A DNA stretch of 13,912 nucleotides from Deltaproteobacteria bacterium UBA796 (GTDB taxonomy: Bacteria; Myxococcota_A; UBA796), in NCBI GenBank assembly GCA_002296975.1, contig DBIS01000035.1, positions 1 through 13,912 of the forward strand. Direction: 5' to 3'. Every line of letters starts with the position of its first letter. The first letter of the stretch is position 1. The translations under genes and the position numbers were made by a program. The notes under the pieces are model-generated. The model was not told where the DNA came from. It was given only the letters and a program-made list of their open reading frames with translations, and searched no databases. Below, piece by piece: positions 7,958 to 13,912 of this stretch.

Positions 7958-8571
7958 AAGAAAAGCACTTCATCGACAGCCACAAAGGCGCAACCGGCCT
8001 CGCCATCTTGGGCTTGATGAATCACTTTGAGCAATGGGACAACCCGACAGCGTGGGTGTATTTGGCCCTACACGGTAGCTATGGCCTGTTGTGGGTCATT
8101 AAATCCAATGTTTTCGGTGACCGAAACTGGGAAAAACCGACATCTGTGGGCTACGGTCTGCTGATCTGGACATCGCTTACCCTGTATTGGATCGCCCCCT
8201 ACATCATCTGCAGCCAGGGAATCCAGATGCCCTTACCGTGGCTCGCGGCCTGCATCTCGGTGTTCAGCTTGGGCATCTTTCTTCACTTTGCATCCGATAT
8301 GCAAAAACACACAACGCTGTCCATTCGCCCAGGGCTGATCACCACGGGGCTATGGTCACGGCTTCGCAATCCCAACTATTTTGGCGAACTGTTGATTTAC
8401 CTCGGCTTTGTGGCCATCCCGCTCCACCCGCTACCCCTGGCAGCGCTTGCGGCCATGGTTTTCGGCTATTGGGTCCCCAATATGCGCAGAAAGGACCACT
8501 CACTGTCACGGCATCAAGGCTGGCAAGATTACAAAGCCAAGAGTTGGTGCTTCATCCCGTTGGTCTGGTGA
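7954..8571 (+). CDS. Membrane protein of the ICMT / DUF1295 (steroid 5-alpha-reductase-like) superfamily
   Basis: The 205-residue polytopic protein has about five membrane segments (near 31-50, 63-85, 94-113, 143-157 and 158-176). The signature is at 132-145: GLWSRLRNPNYFGE, matching the R-x-P-x-Y-x-G-E core shared by isoprenylcysteine carboxyl methyltransferases, phospholipid methyltransferases and DUF1295 proteins. A charged loop with RRKDHS (178-183) and a Trp-x-x-Tyr motif (190-193) then lead to a terminal FIP. These features bind S-adenosylmethionine or NADPH in characterised relatives, so the protein may be a small-molecule or lipid methyltransferase or a reductase; the sequence does not decide. 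Translation is probably coupled to the dehydrogenase by the ATGA overlap, which suggests a shared pathway. Its own Shine-Dalgarno is weak (GGTGGG only three bases away). Confidence 0.78.
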   Translation: MKEKHFIDSHKGATGLAILGLMNHFEQWDNPTAWVYLALHGSYGLLWVIKSNVFGDRNWEKPTSVGYGLLIWTSLTLYWIAPYIICSQGIQMPLPWLAACISVFSLGIFLHFASDMQKHTTLSIRPGLITTGLWSRLRNPNYFGELLIYLGFVAIPLHPLPLAALAAMVFGYWVPNMRRKDHSLSRHQGWQDYKAKSWCFIPLVW

Positions 8572-8621
8572 AACACCTGCTCTTGCTCATCGTGACTGTC
8601 AGCGCCGAGCCAACCCGTTAG
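8568..8621 (+). CDS. Possible 17-residue leader-like mini-ORF resembling a bare signal peptide
   Basis: A GTG overlaps the stop of the membrane-protein gene as GTGA and opens a 17-codon frame ending at TAG 8619-8621. The peptide has a positive start (Lys-His), a hydrophobic run (LLLLIVTV) and a signal-peptidase-like SAEP end, then stops. It lies in the same frame as the Hsp70 gene, whose start is 30 bases further on. It could be a coupling leader, the remnant of a truncated secreted protein, or chance. No separate Shine-Dalgarno is evident apart from coding sequence upstream. Confidence 0.25.
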   Translation: MKHLLLLIVTVSAEPTR

Positions 8622-8637
8622 CTTTCCAAAAACCCTT

Positions 8638-8641
8638 GGAG
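8638..8641 (+). promoter_or_regulatory. Ribosome binding site deciding the Hsp70 start
   Basis: GGAG is ten bases before ATG 8652 but only one base before the in-frame GTG 8643. The spacing therefore favours ATG 8652. The remaining spacer between the two genes (8572-8637) shows no clear promoter or terminator, only the mini-ORF. Confidence 0.55.
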
Positions 8642-8651
8642 CGTGTCGATA

Positions 8652-10424
8652 ATGGCCATTGCGATCGGTATCGATCTTGGAACGACAAACAGTTGCGCGG
8701 CGATCATGGTTTCGGGTCAACCCAAAATCATCACCGTCGCCGACGGCGCCACCCAAGTTCCCTCCATCTTTGCCATCGACGCCGAGGGGCACGAACTCGT
8801 CGGTGCCAACGCCGCAGCCCAAGCCGTAGCGAACCCGGAAGGCACCGTCTTGGCCGCCAAGCGGTTGATCGGCAGAAACTTCCACAGCAAGTCCATCAAC
8901 GACACCCGCCAGGTCTTCACCTACGAAATGATCGAGGGAGCCAATGATGAAGTGCTTCTTCAGGTCGCCGACCAGTTGTTCACCTTAGAGGAAATCTCTG
9001 CGGCTATTTTGGCCCGCATCAAGGATGTCGCCGAGTCGCACCTGGGCCAGACGGTCAGCCAAGCGGTCATCACGGTCCCGGCATATTTCAACGAAAAGCA
9101 ACGGCGAAGTGTTCGCGAGGCCGGGGCTATGGCCGGTTTTGAGGTCTTGCGCATTCTCAACGAGCCCACCGCAGCAGCCTTGGTTTACGGGCTTGGCAAG
9201 CGTCTCGAGCAACGGGTAGCCGTTTATGACCTTGGCGGCGGCACCTTTGATGTCTCCATCATCGACATCTCTGGGCGCGTCTATGAGGTCGTCGCAACTG
9301 GGGGCGACACTTTCTTGGGCGGTGTCGACTTTGATGACCGGCTGATGAAGTACGTTCTCGAAGACTTTCATGAACGGACCGGTGTCGATCTCAGCTTCGA
9401 CCGGGTGGCCACTCAACGCATCCGAGCCGCCGCCGAGGCCACCAAAATCGCCCTATCCACCCACGACCAAGCCCATATTCAGTTGATGGCCATCCACACT
9501 GACGGCGGCCAGCAAACAAATATCGACCTGATGGTTACCCGCGCCAAGCTCGAGGCCTTGACCCACGACCTCGTCCGGCGCACCATCGAGACTTGTGAGC
9601 GAATCTTCGAGCAGGCCGGCTGTACGCCTGCAGATATCGATGCATTCTTGATGGTGGGCGGCCAGTCGCGGATGCCATTGGTTCACAAGGCCGTGCGCCA
9701 ACTCACCGGTAAGCACCCCGACCAGACCCTCGACCCTGAACATGCTGTGGGCCTGGGTGCAGCGATCATGGCAGAGGCCGTGTGGCGACCCGCATCTGGC
9801 TCGGTCACCTTACGAGATGTACTCTCGATCCCCATTGGAATCCGAGCAGCTGGCGACAAAATGCACGTGCTCTTCGCAGCACAAGTGCGACTTCCCGCCA
9901 GACAAAGCCGCTCACTCACCACCCATGAAGATGGGCAACGCTCCATCATGCTTAGGGTTTATCAAGGCGGGAGTGAAGCGATTGCCGACAATGATCTGAT
10001 CGGGACATTTGTCTTTTCCGGGATTCGCGTCGCCGCCGCTGGCACGGTTGGCCTGGTGGTCACCTTTGATCTCAACGCGGAAGGACAACTCAAAGTCTCT
10101 GCCCATGACCCGCAGTCCGGCGACCATGTCCAAGCCTTGATCAACTTTGACCCCTCGGGTGCCAAGCCAAGCCCCAAACCCAGACGCCGCCGCCCCATGC
10201 GCCCGAACACACCGGGCCCCAACGCTCCGATGGATGACGAAATCCTACCGCCCATTCCCTTCGCGTCCACCCTCGACATGCCCAATCCGAGCCTGGTCGC
10301 AGACATTGAAGGCCCCCATCACCGAGAATCTGACCCCGATAAGCCCGCCGGTGAGCCCCTTGATTTCGCCCCAACCCAAAGCCACTGGTTCTCACGTTTG
10401 GCGCGTAGAATCTTTAGGCGATAG
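8652..10424 (+). CDS. Hsp70 (DnaK-like) chaperone lacking the helical lid, with Pro-rich tail
   Basis: The 590-residue protein has a complete actin-fold ATPase: IGIDLGTTNS (5-14), ITVPAYFNEKQRRSVREAG (140-158), NEPTAAALVYG (170-180), DLGGGTFD (193-200) and MVGGQSRMP (334-342). The interdomain segment reads VTLRDVLSIPIGI (385-397) instead of the canonical VLLLDVTPLSLGI, so the hydrophobic linker that signals ATP state is altered. A substrate-binding beta domain follows to about 500. The alpha-helical lid of roughly 100 residues is absent. In its place is a 90-residue tail: a Pro/Arg-rich stretch (501-520), an acidic and Pro-rich stretch, and a final basic aromatic end (HWFSRLARRIFRR, 578-590). 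Loss of the lid should weaken client trapping; the end could bind a membrane or partner. A co-directional DnaJ lies about 7 kb upstream. The stop is one base from the trmJ start. It is probably an accessory Hsp70, not the housekeeping DnaK. Confidence 0.92.
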   Translation: MAIAIGIDLGTTNSCAAIMVSGQPKIITVADGATQVPSIFAIDAEGHELVGANAAAQAVANPEGTVLAAKRLIGRNFHSKSINDTRQVFTYEMIEGANDEVLLQVADQLFTLEEISAAILARIKDVAESHLGQTVSQAVITVPAYFNEKQRRSVREAGAMAGFEVLRILNEPTAAALVYGLGKRLEQRVAVYDLGGGTFDVSIIDISGRVYEVVATGGDTFLGGVDFDDRLMKYVLEDFHERTGVDLSFDRVATQRIRAAAEATKIALSTHDQAHIQLMAIHTDGGQQTNIDLMVTRAKLEALTHDLVRRTIETCERIFEQAGCTPADIDAFLMVGGQSRMPLVHKAVRQLTGKHPDQTLDPEHAVGLGAAIMAEAVWRPASGSVTLRDVLSIPIGIRAAGDKMHVLFAAQVRLPARQSRSLTTHEDGQRSIMLRVYQGGSEAIADNDLIGTFVFSGIRVAAAGTVGLVVTFDLNAEGQLKVSAHDPQSGDHVQALINFDPSGAKPSPKPRRRRPMRPNTPGPNAPMDDEILPPIPFASTLDMPNPSLVADIEGPHHRESDPDKPAGEPLDFAPTQSHWFSRLARRIFRR

Positions 10425-10425
10425 C

Positions 10426-11160
10426 GTGGCCGGCCCCCTAGAGCACATCACCATAGTACTGGTGCGACCGCAGCAATCTGGAAACATCGGCGTGGCAGCC
10501 AGGGCCATCGCCAATCATGGTATTGGCGGTCTATCCCTGGTAAACCCACCACATTTCGACCCCGAACGGGCGCGATGGATGGCGCCAAAATCTCACCATA
10601 TCATCGATTCTGCGCACTATTGCGCCACCGTGTCAGAGGCCGTCGCCGACGCCAAAGTCGTATATGCCACCACGGCCAGGCCACGCACCCGCGGGTGGCC
10701 CGTGCTTGAGCCCCTCGCGATCGGTCAGGCCATCGCTAAAAAGCCGGTGCCCACAGCCATCTTATTTGGCCCTGAAGATTGTGGCCTCAGCAATGCAGAC
10801 CTCGACTTGGCAGAAGCGCTCCTTCACTTTCCGACCACCGACGCAGTGAGTTCACTCAACCTCGGACAAGCCGTCACCGCCACGGTCACCGCCCTCGCCA
10901 GCGCACAACGTCAGCAGATGGGCGCCAAGCCAGACACCAGTGCGGCAGCCATCGCAACCATCGCCAGGCGAGAGGCCTTGGTCGGGCGGGTGATTTCAGT
11001 CCTTGGCGCGTCTGGATACCTCAAGGGCCGCCCAGATGATGTTGTGGCCAACACCTTGATTCGTCTTTCGGGTAGATGTGAACTCAAAGACGAGGAGCTC
11101 AATCAACTGATGGGCATGGTGAAGCAACTGGACTGGTGGTTCAAGGACCAAGCTCACTGA
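10426..11160 (+). CDS. trmJ: tRNA (cytidine/uridine-2'-O)-methyltransferase TrmJ, SpoU family
   Basis: TrmJ uses S-adenosylmethionine to methylate the ribose of nucleotide 32 in the tRNA anticodon loop. The 244-residue protein has SPOUT-fold motifs: SGNIGVAARAIANHG (18-32, motif 1 with Asn20 and Arg27), FGPEDCGLSN (114-123, motif 2) and SSLNLGQAV (142-150, motif 3). A helical C-terminal extension (about 165-240) is typical of TrmJ. I chose GTG 10426 because AGG at 10416-10418 is well placed and the conserved core begins about eight residues later. The frame stays open upstream to 10147, but that stretch lies inside the Hsp70 tail and is not conserved-looking. The motif-2 residues Pro116 and Cys119 stand where I recall Arg and Ser in enterobacterial TrmJ. 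The 3' end overlaps the convergent lipoprotein gene by 20 bases. Confidence 0.9.
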   Translation: MAGPLEHITIVLVRPQQSGNIGVAARAIANHGIGGLSLVNPPHFDPERARWMAPKSHHIIDSAHYCATVSEAVADAKVVYATTARPRTRGWPVLEPLAIGQAIAKKPVPTAILFGPEDCGLSNADLDLAEALLHFPTTDAVSSLNLGQAVTATVTALASAQRQQMGAKPDTSAAAIATIARREALVGRVISVLGASGYLKGRPDDVVANTLIRLSGRCELKDEELNQLMGMVKQLDWWFKDQAH

Positions 11161-11923
11161 GGCCCTCGCCTGTCCACCCCGGGCCCCTCACCGTCACGGG
11201 CCACTGAACCAAGCCCTCGTCATCCTCAAAGATTTCTGTGGCGTCTTGTGTCGTCAGCTTGCGCTCGCCTTCGCCCACCCCTGTGGTCCATGCGATGGCC
11301 CCGTTGGTGGGAAACCAAGGTGTGTCGCCCAATCTGAGGCGAAGCTGATTACCCAGCGCCGAATCATCCGGCAGCATGAGTTCAGCCCGCCGACCACCTG
11401 AATCCACCCACAAAGCGCTGCCGTTTACAATGGACTCAGCAACACTACACGCCCCGTTAACGGTCACCGTTACCGTACCAAAGGCTTCGCCGTTTCCGCG
11501 CTCAGTGCCATCATCACCCCCACCGACGAGGGCTGAAAACTCCACCTGAAATAAGCCTTCTGTGTTGCTGAAACCAATCCGCATCCACACAGGATCTTGG
11601 CTTTCCAGGGCCACCCCATCCACCACTACCATCACAATATTCTCTGCTTGATCGACCTGCTGGACGGTCCCACTTCCGAAGACTCCACCCAGGGCGTCGC
11701 TGGTGGGCAAGGGTTGACCAAAAGCGAGTTCGGTCCAGGCTGGGTTTTGTCGCTCGACACACATTTCGGCCGCTAGGGCTGCCAATACCAGGGTATCTGT
11801 CATGGTCGGGCGGGCTCGATTGATTGTCTCTTCGGTCCAAGCATCGACGAGCCGAGTCAAGGGTGGACCTCGCTGCCCACACCCAAGCGCAAAACTAAGC
11901 AAGCTAAATCGAAGGCCGGACAT
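11141..11923 (-). CDS. Putative lipoprotein of unknown function
   Basis: The 260-residue protein starts with a short hydrophobic leader and an imperfect lipobox ending in ALGC, Cys15, so outer-membrane or periplasmic anchoring is likely. After an Arg/Thr-rich helix-prone segment (20-55) the chain becomes Gly/Thr/Val-rich with alternating hydrophobic residues. This looks beta-strand rich, with phrases such as ENIVMVVVDG (93-102) and FGTVTVTVNG (147-156). Three Cys are visible besides those of the leader region or nearby. The C-terminus is Trp/Gly/Pro-rich. I do not recognise a family. ATG 11923 is supported by a strong GGAGGG five bases upstream, which lies inside the last codons of the acylphosphatase gene (20-base overlap). 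Longer in-frame starts up to 12040 would destroy the signal peptide and run through acylphosphatase coding. It is probably the last gene of the ligA unit. Confidence 0.75.
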   Translation of the reverse strand: MSGLRFSLLSFALGCGQRGPPLTRLVDAWTEETINRARPTMTDTLVLAALAAEMCVERQNPAWTELAFGQPLPTSDALGGVFGSGTVQQVDQAENIVMVVVDGVALESQDPVWMRIGFSNTEGLFQVEFSALVGGGDDGTERGNGEAFGTVTVTVNGACSVAESIVNGSALWVDSGGRRAELMLPDDSALGNQLRLRLGDTPWFPTNGAIAWTTGVGEGERKLTTQDATEIFEDDEGLVQWPVTVRGPGWTGEGLSELGP

Positions 11924-12182
11924 CAAAACCCTCCGGGGCATCCACAGGCTCCACATCGACCCGCTCCACCGTGGACACCACAGCGAGGGGTGGTCCATCA
12001 TGACACCAAGCGAAAAACTGTTCCACCAAATCGGCGCCACCTTGAGCGACGGCCTCTACTGTGCCATCCCCTTTGTTGCGCACCCAACCCGCCAAGCCAA
12101 GTGCATCGGCGGCACGCTTGGTCGAGACCCGAAAATATACGCCGTGAACTCGGCCAGAAATCAGCAGATGAATCCGAGTCAT
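11904..12182 (-). CDS. acyP: Acylphosphatase
   Basis: Acylphosphatases are small cytosolic enzymes that hydrolyse carboxyl-phosphate bonds such as those of acetyl phosphate or 1,3-bisphosphoglycerate. At 92 residues this one is the standard length. It has the first signature GRVHGVYFR (10-18), with the phosphate-binding Arg18 at its end, and the second signature around GWVRNKGDGTVE (32-43), with catalytic Asn36. Both active-site residues are therefore intact. The ferredoxin-like fold is supported by the FFAWCHDGPPLAVV segment (56-69). The start overlaps the ligA stop as ATGA, and the 3' end overlaps the lipoprotein start by 20 bases. The Shine-Dalgarno is poor (GGG two bases away), so translation probably depends on ligA. 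The physiological substrate is unknown for most bacterial members. Confidence 0.94.
   Translation of the reverse strand: MTRIHLLISGRVHGVYFRVSTKRAADALGLAGWVRNKGDGTVEAVAQGGADLVEQFFAWCHDGPPLAVVSTVERVDVEPVDAPEGFDVRPSI
11929..11934 (-). promoter_or_regulatory. Strong ribosome binding site for the lipoprotein, inside acyP
   Basis: Read on the minus strand this is GGAGGG, five bases before ATG 11923. It is formed by the Pro-Glu-Gly codons near the end of the acylphosphatase and fixes the downstream start. Confidence 0.75.
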
Positions 12183-13912
12183 TTCCCAACCAAAGCCAAC
12201 AAGCCAGCCTCATCGAGCACCGTCACACCCAGGGTGGTGGCCCGGGACAGTTTGCTCCCCGCAGCCTCTCCAGCCACCAAATAGTCGGTTTTTGTCGAGA
12301 CCGACCCAGTGACCTTTCCGCCGTTCGCCCGGATGCACTCGGACATGTCGCGCCGACCCATCGTGGGCAAGGTACCTGTGATCACGAAAACCAGACCGTC
12401 TAAAGGTGCCGATACCGTTTGCTCCTTTTCGACTGAAAGCTGTAAACCAAGCCCATGGAGGGCTTTGATTTCGGTGAGATTTCTTGGAATCTTGAGCCAA
12501 TCGTGCAGGCTCTTGGCAATCTCAGGGCCCACGCCGTCGACCTCCTGAAGCTGTTCAATATCGGCCTCAAGCAAAGCATCAAATGACCCAAATCCGGCGA
12601 TTAAGTCTCGGGCCACAGCCTCTCCGACCTGCCGAATTCCCAAGCCAAACAACACCCGTGAAACCGGACGCGACTTGCTCTCTTTTAGGGCGGCCATCAA
12701 CTTGTTGGCAGACCGTTCAGCCATGCGTTCGAGCCCAGCGAGTTGCACCAAGCTCAGTCGATAGAGGTCTGAGGGGCTATGTACCAGGCCGGATTTCACC
12801 AACTGGTCTATCAACTTGTCACCCAGGCCATCGATGTCCATCGCCAAGCGGCCTGAAAAGTGTTTGAGCCCCGCCTGGACCTGGGCTTTGCACCCAAGAT
12901 TATTTGGGCAGCGATACAGGACCTTCTCTGGGCTTTTGGCGTTTTCTTCACGGGCCAAGCCCGCACCACATTGTGGGCAAAGTTTGGGGAATTCAGCCAG
13001 CGGTAGGCTGAGGCGGTCAGGGTGATCAACCACAGCCTCCACCCGAGGAATCACATCTCCGGCCCGCTTGATGAGCACCCGATCACCAATCCGTAAACCC
13101 CCCAAAAAATCAGGACGCCGAAGCATTTGATGCTCATTGTGCAAGGTGGCGTGGGTAACGGTGACCCCACCCACCATGACTGGCGCCATAATGGCCACCG
13201 GCGTCACCACACCCGTGCGACCGACCTGAAAGCCCACCTCAAGCAAATCCGTCTGGACCACCGGTGCTGGGTACTTGAAGGCGATGGCCCAGCGAGGGCT
13301 TCGGGTGACAAAACCGAGCGCAGCCTGCTGAGCAGTGCTGTCGACCTTGACCACCGCACCGTCAATTTCGTAACTCAGTCCATTTCTGGCCTCGCCGATG
13401 GCCGCGATGGCTTTGATAACCCCGTCGATACCGAGACAACCTTGGGTCAACCCAGCGGTCTGAAAGCCCATCGCGCCCAACTGTGCGATGGCCTGGGTGT
13501 GACTGTCGGCTGTGAGGCCCTCACCGACTGAGTGAGCGAAAAACTGCATGGGGCGCCCGCGCGCCACGGCGGGATCGAGCTGTCTCACGGTGCCTGCCAC
13601 AGCATTTCGCGGATTTTTAAAGGCCGGCTCACCTTTGGTCACTCGGGCTTGGTTCATTTCTTCAAAGCCAACGAGATCAAAGACGACCTCGCCCCGAACG
13701 CTCAAATACGCTGGATGCGGGGGCATCAATCGCAAAGGAATCGTGGGTACTGTCCGCATATTGTGGGTCACATTTTCACCCACGGTACCGTCGCCCCGGG
13801 TGCCAGCACCGGTCAACTCCCCTTCTTCATAGACCAGCTCCATGGCCAATCCGTCAAATTTAGGCTCGACCACAAAGTGAAACTGCTCTGGGGCGGTAGG
13901 CCCGAGGAGGCT
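12179..13912 (-). CDS. ligA: NAD-dependent DNA ligase LigA (N-terminus outside window)
   Basis: LigA seals nicks with NAD as cofactor in replication and repair. The frame is open to the right edge, giving 577 visible residues; GTG 13873 is not the real start because coding continues upstream. Counting from the edge, the adenylated Lys18 lies in VEPKFDG. Further motifs are TRGDGTVGENVT (38-49), SVRGEVV (71-77), YEIDGAVVK (181-189) and WAIAFKYPA (208-216). The OB fold contains QVGRTGVVTP (229-238). The four-Cys zinc finger uses Cys312, Cys315, Cys335 and Cys341. Helix-hairpin-helix repeats follow, and a BRCT domain (about 503-575) ends the protein with GLLALVGK. Only domain Ia and the start of the adenylation domain should be missing, roughly 100 residues. 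The active-site motif is KFDG where most ligases have KLDG or KIDG. The stop overlaps acyP by four bases. Confidence 0.97.
   Translation of the reverse strand, partial: SLLGPTAPEQFHFVVEPKFDGLAMELVYEEGELTGAGTRGDGTVGENVTHNMRTVPTIPLRLMPPHPAYLSVRGEVVFDLVGFEEMNQARVTKGEPAFKNPRNAVAGTVRQLDPAVARGRPMQFFAHSVGEGLTADSHTQAIAQLGAMGFQTAGLTQGCLGIDGVIKAIAAIGEARNGLSYEIDGAVVKVDSTAQQAALGFVTRSPRWAIAFKYPAPVVQTDLLEVGFQVGRTGVVTPVAIMAPVMVGGVTVTHATLHNEHQMLRRPDFLGGLRIGDRVLIKRAGDVIPRVEAVVDHPDRLSLPLAEFPKLCPQCGAGLAREENAKSPEKVLYRCPNNLGCKAQVQAGLKHFSGRLAMDIDGLGDKLIDQLVKSGLVHSPSDLYRLSLVQLAGLERMAERSANKLMAALKESKSRPVSRVLFGLGIRQVGEAVARDLIAGFGSFDALLEADIEQLQEVDGVGPEIAKSLHDWLKIPRNLTEIKALHGLGLQLSVEKEQTVSAPLDGLVFVITGTLPTMGRRDMSECIRANGGKVTGSVSTKTDYLVAGEAAGSKLSRATTLGVTVLDEAGLLALVGK

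Noticed and set aside
8643..8651. GTG 8643 as the Hsp70 start
   Set aside because: The Shine-Dalgarno is only one base away, while ATG 8652 has a workable spacing and begins right at the conserved N-terminal strand.
10147..10425. Extended N-terminus for TrmJ in an open frame
   Set aside because: It lies wholly within the Hsp70 tail, is Pro/Arg-rich without family resemblance, and GTG 10426 has a good ribosome binding site next to the conserved core.
11924..12040. 39-codon extension of the minus-strand lipoprotein
   Set aside because: It is out-of-frame reading of the acylphosphatase gene and would bury the signal peptide; the strong GGAGGG fixes the start at 11923.
11802..12284. 160-codon plus-strand ORF opposite lipoprotein, acyP and ligA
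   Set aside because: It is antisense to three genes with clear evidence and shows no recognisable domain or ribosome binding site.

Overview
This window is almost entirely coding. It reads as ordinary chromosomal DNA of a Gram-negative bacterium with moderately high GC. The evidence is two lipoprotein signal peptides, a periplasmic-binding-fold lipoprotein of the penicillin-binding-protein activator type, and an NAD-dependent DNA ligase. The gene mix (a lidless Hsp70, a CorC-type tandem pair and an Asp-only acidic tail) suggests a deltaproteobacterial or Myxococcota-like lineage. That placement is inference from gene content and would need a phylogeny.

Plus strand, bases 2 to 11160: nine complete genes plus the tail of a tenth, all co-directional with very short gaps. 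In order they are: the Asp-rich C-terminus of an acidic protein; a zinc-finger DnaJ; a large lipoprotein with a type I periplasmic-binding fold; ThiL (thiamine-monophosphate kinase); two tandem CNNM/CorC-type CBS membrane proteins; a zinc-dependent medium-chain dehydrogenase resembling scyllo-inosose 3-dehydrogenase; an ICMT/DUF1295-like membrane protein; an Hsp70 without a lid domain; and TrmJ (tRNA 2'-O-methyltransferase). Four junctions are ATGA overlaps, and dnaK-like/trmJ are one base apart, so translational coupling is widespread. No gene-free stretch exceeds 100 bases, and I see no convincing promoter or Rho-independent terminator.

Minus strand, bases 13912 down to 11141: ligA (5' end outside the window), an acylphosphatase and an unrecognised lipoprotein, all overlapping. 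This unit meets trmJ tail to tail with a 20-base overlap of coding ends.

No mobile element, CRISPR array, rRNA or tRNA gene was seen. The most distinctive content is the chaperone pair. One partner is a J-protein with all four zinc motifs but a Gly/Phe-poor linker. The other is an Hsp70 whose helical lid is replaced by a Pro-rich tail ending in a short basic amphipathic segment. Other points of interest are the two diverged CorC paralogues, the dehydrogenase/membrane-enzyme couple, and a 17-residue signal-peptide-like mini-ORF just upstream of the Hsp70. I do not see evidence for a wholly new multi-gene system; these are leads of moderate strength.
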